In this document: positions 25,181-35,754 of the stretch, piece by piece
How the letters are laid out: each line of letters opens with the position of its first letter
How positions within the stretch are numbered: the stretch's first letter is position 1
Assembly: GCA_905160935.1 (NCBI GenBank)
Contig: CAJHZI010000197.1
Coordinates: forward strand, 757,501-821,500
DNA from: Enchytraeus crypticus
Taxonomy: Eukaryota > Annelida > Clitellata > Enchytraeida > Enchytraeidae
Direction: 5' to 3'
Length of the DNA: 64,000 nt
The notes under the pieces: generated by a model
Told to the model about the DNA's origin: nothing
Databases searched by the model: none
The model's input: the letters and a program-made list of their open reading frames with translations, nothing else
Made by a program: the position numbers and the translations under genes

Positions 25181-25327
25181 CTTTCTTCTTGTGTTCAGCA
25201 AAGTCTGACAAAGTGTCATCCATTCCTAATAATTCAGGATGTTCCACCTTAGAGAGAAGTTCAGAAGCATCGGGGTTTCTTGTACGTGAGGAGGCTGATA
25301 ACAATCCTTCATCGGCAATAGGGCCTT
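25181..25327 (-). CDS. ANK: Ankyrin exon 24: C-terminal tail cassette
   Basis: A 147-bp exon, phase 1-1, encoding EGPIADEGLLSASSRTRNP... and ending DFAEHKKKG. Acceptor ATTTCAG with a good pyrimidine tract; donor AAAG before GTTACT at 25,180. Failure to use the donor would end the protein nine codons later (YFHLFRKK, stop). No known domain. Confidence 0.8.
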
Positions 25328-25482
25328 CTGAAATATAAATTAAGAAAGAATGCATATCTAAGAACAGGTACCATTCACATTATTAATTGCCGCGGGATGC
25401 TGATCTAAATCCTGAGCGTTTATCGATTTATGAGTAAATCCCTTCTCAAATGGTTATGACTAATTCACATTTTAATGCAGTC

Positions 25483-25610
25483 TATAGCTAGCTTGGGAAT
25501 AATATGGCTTCTGAGATGGTTTCTCGTTACTTTCCTCAGCTCTAGTTCAATAGCCAATTACAACATATGCAGTTTATTTTTGGTCTATTCTTCAGTGTTC
25601 CGTCCGGACA
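25483..25610 (+). repeat. Dispersed repeat R1, copy 1
   Basis: Shares the block agcttgggaa...ggcttctgagatggtttctc, then gtta/ccttcctc, with 52,862-52,935 and 57,252-57,390. The 3' part (ggtctattcttcagtgtt) also matches the third copy. Class unknown. Confidence 0.6.
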
Positions 25611-25673
25611 CAACAAGGAAATTTGTTTAAGTGTACAATGTATACACATAAAATATTATGTATAATTATATAT

Positions 25674-25680
25674 ATGTATA

Positions 25681-25747
<67 letters not shown>

Positions 25748-25760
25748 ATATATATATGCA
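25674..25760. repeat. (TA)n microsatellite
   Basis: About 80 bp of nearly uninterrupted TA dinucleotides in the intron between exons 23 and 24. Confidence 0.95.
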
Positions 25761-26188
25761 CTTAATGCAAAATAGAGCGCTGTATACGTATGACACAATA
25801 GTGCTAACAGGACACAAGGGCATCCCTAAGAAGAATCATTGTTAAGCACAAATGGCTACATCTCAGCAGCTTCACATCTGCATATATATATCTCAATGCA
25901 ATCAAACGGTCTAAAAATTGATATCATTTCCTCCCACTAAGTCTTTCGACTACGATGTAGTTAGGCTGCTCCTATTGGTTTAATAAATTAATATCTATAA
26001 CTATATCTGTACACTAACTTAAAGTCTTACAAAAATGCAATGGTTTTATACAAAATTTTAGACATCAGGCTATAAAATACAGATATCCTTGTGATTGAAA
26101 GTGTGTATTTGGTTGCAGTATTAACTACAAAAAGTATTAACACATATATACATATTTCAGAACACGACAACGAATGTAAGTCGCAAAC

Positions 26189-26383
26189 CTTCCTCAATAG
26201 TTCTAATAAGATCATCTGATTTGTCGACATTGAGATGATAAGCAAGAGCTTGAAGTGCCTCCTCTTTCTCTCTCTCAATCATTTCCGGACTCTTTTCTTC
26301 TGCACTTTTGCTTACAAGTGATCTCGAATCAAGGGCGGCAACTAGCGTTTCTTCATCACCTATTTCTTCTTCAGTTTTGTCAT
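26189..26383 (-). CDS. ANK: Ankyrin exon 23: C-terminal tail cassette
   Basis: A 195-bp exon, phase 1-1, encoding DDKTEEEIGDEETLVAALDS... and ending LIRTIEEG. It is acidic and probably helical, with no recognised domain. Acceptor TTTCATTCAG above 26,383; donor GAAG before GTTTGC at 26,188. Inferred from splice sites, phase and position between the death domain and the giant exon. Confidence 0.8.
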
Positions 26384-26723
26384 CTGAATGAAACGCGATG
26401 AAATTGCCAAATCACACTGATGGACTCACGCATATTTAAATAATATTTAGTACTTTAATTTGTCCAAATTAATGTGCATCATAAAAAAATTTAATTGTGA
26501 TATTTTCTGCAAAAAGGCAGACTGGAACATCAACATTTCAGTAACAAGAATGAACTGCACAACTTAATTATCCAACCTTTACTGAAACTGCTTGCAGAAT
26601 AATTTGAAATAGTGAAAATCAACTTTTGATTTAATATTAAGAACAGAATTGAATTCGTAATATACTTAAAATATTGAAAAGTTCACTGCCTGACTGCAGT
26701 AAGCAACTGAAAAGTGAAACAAC
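26384..26723. other. Intron between exons 22 and 23, no recognised content
   Basis: AT-rich, no repeat or open frame that I can support. If the alternative donor of exon 22 is used, about 90 nt of that exon are part of this intron. Confidence 0.5.
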
Positions 26724-27092
26724 CTCTAGAGGATTTTGAATTGAACACTAGTGATGATAACATACTGCGGTTCACGATAGTTTTGTCTTGACCACCAGAG
26801 GTTTGATTTTCTGTCATTTCACGAGATGTTATCTCCAATCGATGTAGACATTTTCTCACTATGTCCATCCTACCAATACGCTTCAGATGTCGCTCTAGCT
26901 CCGCCACAGAGGCGCTGTCTATGCCGCTCCACGTCCTGAGAGCAACTTCGGCCTGATCCCTCGGGTAGGCGTGGTTTAATTGTATCAACAGAATCTCTTT
27001 CTCCGACATACCGACTTGATGAGCCAGCGTTACCCAGTCAGAGTCAATAGCATCACAGACGCTGGGCAGGACTGAATTTAGCTCTTCGTTAC
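26724..27092 (-). CDS. ANK: Ankyrin exon 22: death domain
   Basis: A 369-bp exon modelled as phase 1-1. It encodes a death domain of about 80 residues: LPSVCDAIDSDWVTLAHQVG, KEILLIQLNHAYPRDQAEVALRTW and LKRIGRMDIVRKC. The closing N/G-RMDIV motif is typical of ankyrin death domains. Acceptor GTGTAG above 27,092. Two phase-1 donors are possible: AGAG before GTTGTT at 26,723 (used here), or CTCTG before GTGGTC further upstream in the exon. The 3' end is therefore uncertain by about 90 nt. Confidence 0.9.
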
Positions 27093-27149
27093 CTACACAT
27101 TAAATTAGCGTCTACCGCTTCATATATACTGGGTATTATTGAAAAAGAC

Positions 27150-27945
27150 TTTAAACTTTAAACTTTAGATAGGACTCTGAGTTTCAAGCAGCATGTAGGA
27201 AAGACGAAGGCAAAAGTCAGTACAAGAAATTCAATATTAGGAAAACTGGCGAACACTCATTGGGGTGCAAAGGCCAACATAATACGCTCCACAGCGTTGG
27301 CCCTCTGCTACTCTAGCGCTGAGTATGTCTGCGCTGCTTGGGGTCGCTCCACACATGCCCATAAAATCGACAGTTCTCTTAATGCTGCGTGTCGTCATAT
27401 AACAAGCTGCCTGAAACCAACAAGTAAGGACAGTCTGTACTTGCTCTCTGGCATAGCACGACCAGCCATCAAACGTAATGTCGCTAGCCAAGCTGAAAGA
27501 AGTAGACAAGAACAGGATCAACGACATCCATTATATGGTGAAAATCCTCGGAGATCGCGACTCAAATCAATGCACAGCTTCTTAAATTCAGTGTGGCCAC
27601 TAACTCAGTCAGTAGAACAATCTCGTCTACAGATGTGGAGAGAACATCTCCAATCAGTTCCAGAGGATAAAATATGTGTAGAAGCGTCAGAAAGTCTTCC
27701 GTGTGGGTGCGATGAGGATCGACGAACCTGGTTATGTTTAAATAGATTTAGGACAGGTGTCGGTCGGACAAAGATTGCAATGAGCCGATGGGGTTACTAT
27801 AATGGTTCTACAATATGTGAATGCGGCCTGGAGGAGGAGGACATTGACCATTTGATGAACTGCAACTTGACCGGTGATGGGGTCACGCGTGAGGATCTCA
27901 GAGGGTTTAATGATCGGGCGAGAAATTGTGTCAGACGCTGAATTA
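27150..27945 (+). mobile_element. LINE fragment, family C (C-terminal part of a reverse transcriptase polyprotein)
   Basis: The plus strand encodes LDRTLSFKQHVGKTKAKVS, then ANTHWGAKANIIRSTALALC, CAAWGRSTHAHKID and, near the end, a C/H-rich WGYYNGSTICECGLEEEDIDHLMNC block. This is the thumb and zinc-knuckle end of Jockey-type non-LTR retrotransposon polyproteins. The last ~650 bp are open without a stop, so the copy is 5'-truncated but fairly young. It lies antisense in the intron preceding the death-domain exon. Confidence 0.85.
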
Positions 27946-28128
27946 ATGCTGTATAAGGACACGATAAGAAGAAGATTGAAGAAGACTGAAAATACTAGTT
28001 CATATGTGACTCTTTAAGAATAATTAATAATAATTGCTTAATTAAATAATTAATGTGTTGATAAATTAAATAATTGATAAATGAAATAAAATGCATGGTA
28101 AAATTAGCGACAAGTAACGGCCAAAAAA

Positions 28129-28262
28129 GCTGGTAAAAAGCTAATCTTAACGTCAATTTCCTCACTCGAAAGCGATGTCAGTGACGGGCGAGACCAGGAT
28201 TTGAACCCCGCACATACTGCTCCGCGATCGAATATCTTACCGACTTCGCCACTGGCTCCAGT
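28129..28262 (-). mobile_element. tRNA-derived SINE, copy 2 (near complete)
   Basis: The reverse complement reads ggctccagtggcgaagtcgg-like, then the A box, a B-box gggttcaaatcc-type segment, and the shared body gctttcgagtgaggaaattg with a ctttttaccagctttttt-like tail. Antisense to the plus-strand copies. Confidence 0.85.
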
Positions 28263-28460
28263 CAAAAAATAAAAATATAACTAGCTTTTAAACTGAATAG
28301 TCTAAAAAAGTTACTCAAAATCACAGAATTATCGATTTAAGCTCATATAAATATATTTAAATAACTTTTTAAACACTCATATAAGATGCTAGATCCTTAT
28401 ATTACTTAACTTTTATCTTTTAACTAATTATATCCAAACAAGCAGATGAAATATGAGAAC

Positions 28461-28767
28461 CTGTTGTACGATCTTGAAGAGTTTCAGACTGTTCCAGGTC
28501 CGCTGAAGATTTAGTGTTGTCGAAATCAGGAAGTAGGAAGTTTAGATTGCACACGGGATTAGCAATAGTTTCACCGCGCTCAGCCTTCGGCTCCTTCAAG
28601 AACACGACTCTACCGGACGCTTCTTGATTGCTGTCCTTTATCCGTGCAGTTACGGGAAGCCTGTTCTCGTGGAATGATCGAAATACCATGTATAACTGTT
28701 CACCGGATTTCGTTACAGGTATGATGTTACCAAACATCTCCAGATAGAGAGGTTTTCCTTCCAAAAC
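28461..28767 (-). CDS. ANK: Ankyrin exon 21: UPA domain, part 2, and inter-domain linker
   Basis: A 307-bp exon, phase 0 to 1, encoding VLEGKPLYLEMFGNIIPVTKSGE..., FHENRLPV, GRVVFLKEPKAERGE and CNLNFLLP, then an acidic linker ending LQDRTTG. Acceptor ACACAG above 28,767; donor GTTCTC from 28,460. If the donor were not used, the frame would stop after SHISSACLDIIS, a possible short isoform that I do not favour. Confidence 0.95.
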
Positions 28768-29160
28768 CTGTGTTAATTCATTTATAGTACTTCAGATGAT
28801 TATGGCTAAACACGTTAATTACATCTATAATTAATATAACAGAAAAATGTATGCTCACCTTTCACTTACAAAACATGAATCAATACATGTTGTAACGAAG
28901 CGCAATGTGTACAATATAAATTTTGATATACATGTAACCGTAAATAATGTTTCAAATCTTACTAGAGATTCTGCAAAGAATTATCAGCTTGTTTTGAAAT
29001 CTAGTAGATTAAGTAGGATTGAATGGCCTAGTCTGCAGCATCCTTTCCTGATATGAGAGTGATAAAGACCTCGGAATAAACGAAATAGAATGTTAACTGA
29101 TTTAAAACAAGAGCCTAAAGCACTGCAGAAGGAAACAACAGCTATGACTAAGGCAACCCC

Positions 29161-29580
29161 TTGAGGAAATATCTAAGAGGAGGAAGCACCATACAGCGTG
29201 AAAATGTCAGATGTGGAGCGAGTCCCCTCTCCTGGACATGGGTAGAGCAGATTCACCCGATCTCACAAGTTCCCATGAATCTACGTATCCCGAACAAACC
29301 TGCGGATCGGGAAGAACCTCTGCCTGAAGTGAAGAGGAGTCTAGTGACGCAGAAGACTCGACAACTAGTACATGTAAGTTCGGGCGGCCTAGACGGCCAG
29401 CCGCCCGGTACGCTACAGGATATAAAGCCTCCACTCTTCTATGCCTTCTCTGGGGAGGGTATATGCGTAACGTTTAGAGAGAGTGTTCTCCTAGAATACA
29501 AGTGGTCCGGGTTCAAAGCCCAAGTCAGTCAACAAATGATGGATATTCACTTGGGCCACTTAACCTTTTGTTAATCTTGA
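29161..29580. other. GC-richer unique block with an unassigned open frame
   Basis: This ~420-bp block is clearly less AT-rich than its surroundings and is open on the plus strand for ~137 codons, but the translation has no recognisable domain and low coding character. It may be the remnant of a transposon 5' region. It has a tRNA B-box-like ggtccgggttcaaagccc near 29,505. I would not call a gene. Confidence 0.35.
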
Positions 29581-29734
29581 ATCGTAGCGTGCTACATTTG
29601 CGCTATCTACAGTAAAGATAGGGGATTCATATAGGAATTAATGAACCTGCGAGGAACTTGTAAAGCAGTCTCGAAGTTCGGTCACCGGCCATGACACTGC
29701 TATAGAAATTGTCGGTGGTTATTAATATTATTAT

Positions 29735-29835
29735 TATTCCGTTTTATTCTTCATGACCATATATGAATGATCTATAAACCATCTAACATCCCTAATCTCG
29801 GTCTGACTCTCCACTTCCCTTAGAAAAGGAGAGAG
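29735..29835 (-). mobile_element. LINE family A, 3' fragment
   Basis: The plus-strand text catctaacatccctaatctc and the following C/T-rich block match the 3' region of the LINE at 58,512-59,467. Confidence 0.6.
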
Positions 29836-30021
29836 AAGCAGAAGAAAGAGAAGCATGTACATGCACGATCATACATGTTAAAATATTTAACGGACTTCAA
29901 TATCCTACTACCTGCTATGTTAAAAATTATTAGATGATCTTTCAGTAGAATTGGTGGACTTCACGTTACATGTGATAGACTGTAACAGGTAGTAAATCAC
30001 ATAAATGAATGTTTAGCAATA

Positions 30022-31604
30022 CGAGGGTTGATCAATAAGTACTGAGAAAAGTATGAGAATAGTTGTCATCCACAAAATAAATATTCCTACTGACTATCTT
30101 ACTTCTTAAGAGACGCTTTTAAAGAATAATCACTTGGGAGAAGCCACTGTAGTTGCTAGGCAACCATTATAAAAATGTCTGCTCAGCAATAATTGTAAAC
30201 AATAGATAATTGCGAAAAATGTCATTATTAAATATTTACGTTTGAAGGGTTTGACCCAAAGTGAGATTGCAATGGACATGAAGGCAGTTTTAGGGGACAA
30301 TGCCCCTTCACAGGCTACAATCTATCAGTGGGTAGCTGAATTCCAGCGAGGTAGGCAATCGACCGAAGACGAGTACCGTTCAGGACGCCCTCCAGCCCTC
30401 GAGACCTGTACCGAAGAAAATATTCAACGTGTCCAGAATATGATACAAAAAGATCGACGATTAAGCACCAGATATGTAATTGGTAGTCTTAAATTGTTCT
30501 ACGGCACAGCTCATTATATTATTACTGACGTTTTTGGATACAACAAACTGTGTGCTAGATGAGTTACACGAATGTTGACGGCTGAAATCAAGCAAGTCCG
30601 ACCAACGACATCTCTCGACAATCTCGATCTGTACAGAGCAGACCAGGCAAAGTTTCTTTACACATATGTTACCATGGCCATGGATGAGACTTAGGCTCAC
30701 CATTTTGATCTGGAGAAAAAAACTGTAGAATAAGGAGTGGCAACACGTAACTTCAACGACACCAGTCAGATTCAGCTGGATTAATTGCGTCAGCATGTAA
30801 AGTTTTGGCATCCATATTTTGGGACAGTGAAGTTATTCTGATGATCGGCTACATAGAGCGAAGAATGACTGTCACAGGTATCTACTATGAAGAGTTAATA
30901 AGAATACTTCGTGCAGTTATCAAGGAAAAAGCATAATTGCTTCCAGGTGTTCTGCTACGTCAGGACAATTCTCCACCCCACACCACCACTGTTTCAAAGG
31001 CTGCCGTTGATGAGTGAGAAGTCGAATTGCTACAACCAATATTCAATAGAATTGGCCTCATATGACTTCCATCTGCTTCGATTTCTAAAGGAATCACTTC
31101 GTGGACAGAAATTTGACTGCGACGAAAATGTCATCCATGCCCCATAGTCGAGGGGCTTCATTAATCATTCTTCCAGAACAGGACGGTGCAAAAGCAATTG
31201 AACGTCGCTGGGGCAAATGTGTCAAGCTTTGAGGAGATTACGTTGAAAAACTATGAAACTATTTTTATTCAGATTTATTGTTTTGTCTGCTTTTCTAATT
31301 GCTTATTGATCAACTCCCGTATGTTAAATTTTGCAAAGACTACATGTATATTACTTAATATGACTAAAATTGAAATCAAATCATTCTTCTATGGCCCATT
31401 TATTGTTAGCGTCAGTATTTTTAGTGACGTTTCAGATACGATTCCCGGACAAGTTAGTTACAGTAAACCATTCATATGCGATTGGTAATGATCTTTTCTG
31501 TTCATGCGTTTGTTTGCCAATTGAAAGCAATTGATATTTTATTCTGTAAATGCTGTGAAAATTACGAAAATAAGTAAAAAAGTAGTACTTTTTTAGTGGC
31601 CTCG
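30022..31604 (+). mobile_element. Mariner-type DNA transposon, inactive
   Basis: Flanked by TA (30,020-30,021 and 31,605-31,606), with imperfect terminal inverted repeats sharing CGAGG and AAGTACT. The plus strand encodes a transposase: helix-turn-helix region LTQSEIAMDMKAVLGDNAPS (30,250 on), then an RSGRPP-type linker, then catalytic-domain remnants including LLRQDNSPPHT near 30,955. Several in-frame stops fall where the family has tryptophan (TGA near 30,560, TAG near 30,690), plus frameshifts. Non-functional. Confidence 0.85.
31186..31345 (+). repeat. Dispersed repeat R2, copy 1 (inside the mariner 3' half)
   Basis: The segment actatgaaac...agatttattgttttgtctgc...cttattgatcaactcccgtatg matches 44,712-44,800 at most positions. 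It may be the mariner 3' end itself, in which case the second locus is a mariner remnant. Confidence 0.6.
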
Positions 31605-31705
31605 TATTATGATTTGGAAGTAATGCTTCAAATTTAAATTTTATTTTAAAGTAATAGCAACATTTGGAAATAGACGTTAAAGATTACAAAAAAACCAGAT
31701 TTAAG

Positions 31706-31870
31706 AAATAAATCTGGTAAAGCTAATGTTAATGTCAGCTTCCTCATTTGAGGAAGCTGACATTCGAAAGCGATGTCAGTGTAGGGCGAGCCCAGGATTT
31801 CAACCCCGCACATACTGAGCCGCGGTCGAATATCTTATCGACATTGTCAGTAGCTCCAGCCATTGGCAAC
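31706..31870 (-). mobile_element. tRNA-derived SINE, copy 3, with an internal inverted duplication
   Basis: Same family as the other SINEs, antisense orientation. The usual body cctcactcgaaagcgatg is interrupted: the arm aatgtcagcttcctca (31,731-31,746) is followed after 2 nt by its exact reverse complement (31,749-31,764), and then the SINE resumes with tcgaaagcgatgtcag. Confidence 0.85.
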
Positions 31871-32086
31871 GCCGGTAAAAATAGAAACATATGATCGTGC
31901 AAAATTCATGAGTTGACGTTGAGATTGCCGGATTAACGATGATTATTACTTTTGTGCTGCATCGCATCCTTAAATGGGAATCGGCGCCCATGTCTGCATG
32001 CTCCATACTAAGTGTAGCCAATTATTTATTATTTAATTATGATTCATTTCATATTTTTTGAACTTCATTAAAGATCAATCTCGTAC

Positions 32087-32315
32087 CTCTACTTCGCGGC
32101 TTCTCGCTACCTCGACGAACATTTCCTGACTCTCGAGAGTTTTGTCTAGGCTGTCGTCAGTCATGCAGAGGATCCTCATGTGGGCGTCGCAGATCTCGCT
32201 TCTCTTGGCGAAGATGACGAACTTAGACATGAATGGAACGGCGATAACCTCCTGATACAAATCCGTCGCCATCTTGTTTGCTTCGTGTATGTTCTGACAG
32301 TGTACTAGCCAGAAC
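32087..32315 (-). CDS. ANK: Ankyrin exon 20: UPA domain, part 1
   Basis: A 229-bp exon, phase 2 to 0, encoding FWLVHCQNIHEANKMA..., VPFMSKFVIFAKRSE..., LCMTDDSLDKTLESQE and VARSREVE. It matches the start of UPA in ankyrins (FWL-DC--I, CMTDDKVDKTLE). Acceptor CGAAG above 32,315; donor GTACGA from 32,086. Confidence 0.96.
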
Positions 32316-32945
32316 CTTCGAATGAGTAGAATAGAAATCATTAACTGCTGATACTTGTCACTTTCCTTTAATGCTTCCGTTTTGCAATAGTTAATTCACT
32401 CTGCAACCCTCTATCTATCTCCTATTATTCTATCAATATGACTAATTACATTTTCTCTCTCTCTATAATTTTCTCTCTCATTCTCTCTCTCTTACACAGC
32501 AAAGTATTATTAACGGGAGACGAGAAAAATCCTGTATCCAAAGGTAAACTTCTGATAGTCTGCAGTTGGACTTCTTGGTACATATCAGAGGCAATGTTAC
32601 TTTGCCTTTTATCGGGCGTTAATATTGCCTTAGTCGCCTCTAGTAAACACTTAGTTTGATTAAAAATTGATTCAATCTCAATTATTCAGAATTCAATAGA
32701 TGCAGATCTAAGCAGTAGATATAGACATTCATTGTATGCAGACTTACGTTAGAGGTAGATCGAGATTAGATGCAAATCTTTAATAAAGCTAGTCTGTTAG
32801 TGTTACTTTGCATTGTTACTTTGTCTGTTACTGCAGTTAATCAGGAATTAAAGAATCATTAAGCTAGACGAAGATCTAAATTAAATGGTGATCTAGATTA
32901 TAGTTAGATTTACTATCAGAAGTAGATCTAGCTTCAAATGCTGAC
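32316..32945. other. Intron 19: CT-rich run and AGATCTA-rich low-complexity sequence
   Basis: A (CT)n-rich stretch lies at about 32,455-32,492. From about 32,690 to 32,930 there are many scattered copies of agatct/tagatc-type words, a degenerate tandem pattern. Nothing else recognised. Confidence 0.6.
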
Positions 32946-33045
32946 CTGGCAGAGACGGTCGTAGTGAAGGAGACGAGATTGTGCTCGAGGAAGGTGAGAG
33001 GTGTTGTGCTGGTGATGTCCTCCCACTGAGATGGTGAAGATCCAC
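32946..33045 (-). CDS. ANK: Ankyrin exon 19: end of second ZU5 / start of UPA
   Basis: A 100-bp exon, phase 1 to 2, encoding [23 protein letters not shown] and SFTTTVSAR (R split). The QWEDITGTTPLTF equivalent is diagnostic. Acceptor ATTCAG above 33,045; donor GTCAGC from 32,945. Confidence 0.96.
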
Positions 33046-33357
33046 CTGAATAATTATTAGTAAAACTTATAAGCATTTTGTGGTATTAAATATAGGGGCA
33101 GTATATTTATATCTACGTAAGAGAACGATTAAAATAACTAAGAATATCATGTAACATTTGCAAAGTACCATTATCGTACAAATATCGTTAAAATGCTTTT
33201 CTGCGAAATTTATGCCAGTATATTTAAACTTTTTGCAGGTGTAATCTTTTTTTTACTCACCCTGTATATGCCTGTTGTACTAGCATGACGTAAGTACACA
33301 CGTGTGTCAATGTTCCGTGAGATCATACATTCCAGTATTGATGCTCCAATCATTCTT

Positions 33358-33359
33358 GG

Positions 33360-33407
<48 letters not shown>

Positions 33408-33431
33408 ATATTTTATACATTTATATATATT

Positions 33432-33469
<38 letters not shown>

Positions 33470-33493
33470 ATATTTTATACATTTATATATATT

Positions 33494-33533
<40 letters not shown>

Positions 33534-33542
33534 TTGGAAATG
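33358..33542. repeat. (TA)n tracts with a duplicated ~70-bp block
   Basis: The block ttattgtatattttatacat plus the following AT-rich sequence occurs twice (from ~33,401 and ~33,463). The tract starts and ends with attcttggaaat (33,350 and 33,530), so the block has expanded between duplicated flanks. Confidence 0.85.
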
Positions 33543-33544
33543 TA

Positions 33545-35140
33545 TGTATTTTCTATATTCTAAACAAACATATAGTATATACTGTATAACAACATTTTAA
33601 AGTGAAAAACACACAATAAAAGCAAGCGATGCGTCGAACGAACCTTTCTAATAAGTGTTCACTAGTAAATAATATTTTAGTTAAAAGGGATAATCTGAAA
33701 TAATAACGTACTAGCACCAGCTGATTCAAAAGCCTAAATTTGTTTTTAAATGCGAGAGGCTATTTAACCTTTAAGGAATGTAGAAAGATATAGACTGACT
33801 CGGATAAATATAGCAAATGAGAGCAATGATGCTTGATAAACATTTGGCTCAAAGGGGTAGACAGTGAGTTTTGAACCCTTGAACCAATTTTTTCTCACGA
33901 GTGTATTTGTTGCTAGAACATAAAATCTCTTGACCAGATTCTCTGTTTTCTACATGAACGCTGTACAGCTGAGAAATTCAAACGACCGCTTAAAAGTAGT
34001 AATGAAGATGCATTACATGTAAAAGAAAAGAAAAAGAGGCATATAATGAAAGACAGAAACAGAGCAAAACATCACGATATCTGTAACAATTGTAAATGGA
34101 AACATTTACCAATAAAGTAAATCTGCTCAAATGAACAGATTTTGAATAAGAAATAGTAGACTAAGTCTAGTAAAGAAGAACTTGGAGGAACAGAATTTTA
34201 CCACTTTTACTTATTATTTTAGTACCATTTTGAAAATGTTAAATTATTAACAGTCAGTGACAAGAGAACAGAGTCAGAACAGTGCAAAGAGATCTGAGCC
34301 AAGAATGCTGAAATAATAATACTAATATTAAGTGTGAAAATTTAATTCTTTTAAAGCTACTCTTAACATGCAATTAAATAATAGTTATACCAACACAACG
34401 TAGATGAGAATTTGCCTACAAAACAAAAATTAGAAAGAAAAATTATTGCTTATGCCAATAGACATCCATAAATCTATTTTTAATAAAATTTTATATAAGG
34501 TGTGTTGGTTTTAAATTCTTACACATCATGATGCGTTACCATGCACTTAGGAAGAATACCATTGATACCTAAGATGCTTGCAAAAATATTCCCTAGAGTT
34601 TAACCATAAGAAAATTACATGCAACCATGTATCCATTATATGCATATACAAAACGCATGGATGTATCAAAACGCTTAGCTATAAAAATTATGAATGCAAC
34701 TTATGGAATATAAATGCCAGTACAATTGCGAGTTTGTAACGAATTTTATCAAGCCTTAAATAAATAAACAGAGAACTATGCAGGTAACACTCCACTACAC
34801 AATAAAGACGAATATGAGTTAAAGAAAAAATTAATATTGCATGGAATTGTAATTTCGATTTTAATCACACTTATAAAAATTTTCTTAGGCAGTTAATCGC
34901 TTCTTTTAACAAGAACTAAGCCCATTGGTGTCTATGCCACTCTGGTGTCTGCCTTTAATTAAACAGGGTTGAAGTTTGGCAATGATTATTAAAAAAGGCA
35001 ATAATCACTAAATATATTTCATTTGTAACTTGAGAACTTTTAGAGTGAATACGTATCGAAGAATAGCTTATTCGACTCGTAATCAAATGATTTAGGTTCA
35101 AGGACCAATTTAGTTAACAAAGAGTAGAAATACCAAGAAA
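33545..35140. other. Intron 18, middle part: nothing recognised
   Basis: AT-rich unique sequence with no long open frame. A tRNA B-box-like segment near 33,865 and another near 35,090 (atttaggttcaaggacc) may be old SINE remnants. Confidence 0.4.
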
Positions 35141-35177
35141 CATAGCTATACCTCCGGCTACCGGAGGGATAGCTATG
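35141..35177. repeat. Hairpin, 17-bp arms, 3-nt loop, one mismatch
   Basis: catagctatacctccgg (35,141-35,157) pairs with ccggagggatagctatg (35,161-35,177) with a single mismatch. Confidence 0.85.
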
Positions 35178-35549
35178 CACTTGAAAGTCGATCAGTTGTC
35201 AATTGTAGATATGTAAGATACGTGATTATTTTTTAAAGCATGAAAAAGGACTATAAAACGACAATGTCAATGATCAAGAGTTTCTAAAGCGTTCTTGAAG
35301 CATTAAACCGGCTTGTATTACTTCTCTTATATAAAATTTCTCACTCGAAATTTATCGCATTGGTTAGTGGCTTCTCAAGATATGATGTGAACATTCTCTG
35401 TCAGAAATCTGAATTCTTATTCGAAAAAAAAATTAATTACACTGAACAATTTTTATTGGATGGCAAATATGTAGCGGTGCGCAGGATCAATTGTCATAGG
35501 GCGTGTATAGTATTTTATTGCATGTTCTATGAGATATGAAGTATATTAC

Positions 35550-35754
35550 CAGCCAGACTGCAGAGAACTCGCAGGTTAGGAGCTTGAGATTTGTACTCAT
35601 TGATCATGCCTTTCTGAGCGGCTCTGGGTAGTGGAATGATCAGCTCTATTGGTTTATGAAATTTTCTCCTCCTTGGCTCAAGTGTGACCACAGGACTCAC
35701 GGCTACTCTGTTGCCAAACAGCTTTGTCACGAGATCAGCGGAGACTGGCTGAGT
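35550..35754 (-). CDS. ANK: Ankyrin exon 18: second ZU5, part 2
   Basis: A 205-bp exon, phase 0 to 1, encoding TQPVSADLVTKLFGN, SPVVTLEPRRRKFHKPIEL and IPLP..., ending LCSLAG. The SPIVTLEPRRRKFHKPI block is nearly invariant in ankyrins. Acceptor TTTCAG above 35,754; donor GTAATA from 35,549. Confidence 0.96.

Noticed and set aside
29161..29574. 137-codon open frame as a host gene.
   Set aside because: No domain, no splice or polyadenylation context, low coding character.
32438..32659. 73-codon plus-strand frame with a hydrophobic start, signal-peptide-like.
   Set aside because: It begins in a (CT)n-rich tract and lies antisense in an intron, with no similarity.
33302..33600. Open frames of alternating Tyr and Ile at several places (also 168-359, 25,592, 48,191-48,711, 53,363, 63,570).
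   Set aside because: They are translations of (TA)n microsatellites.
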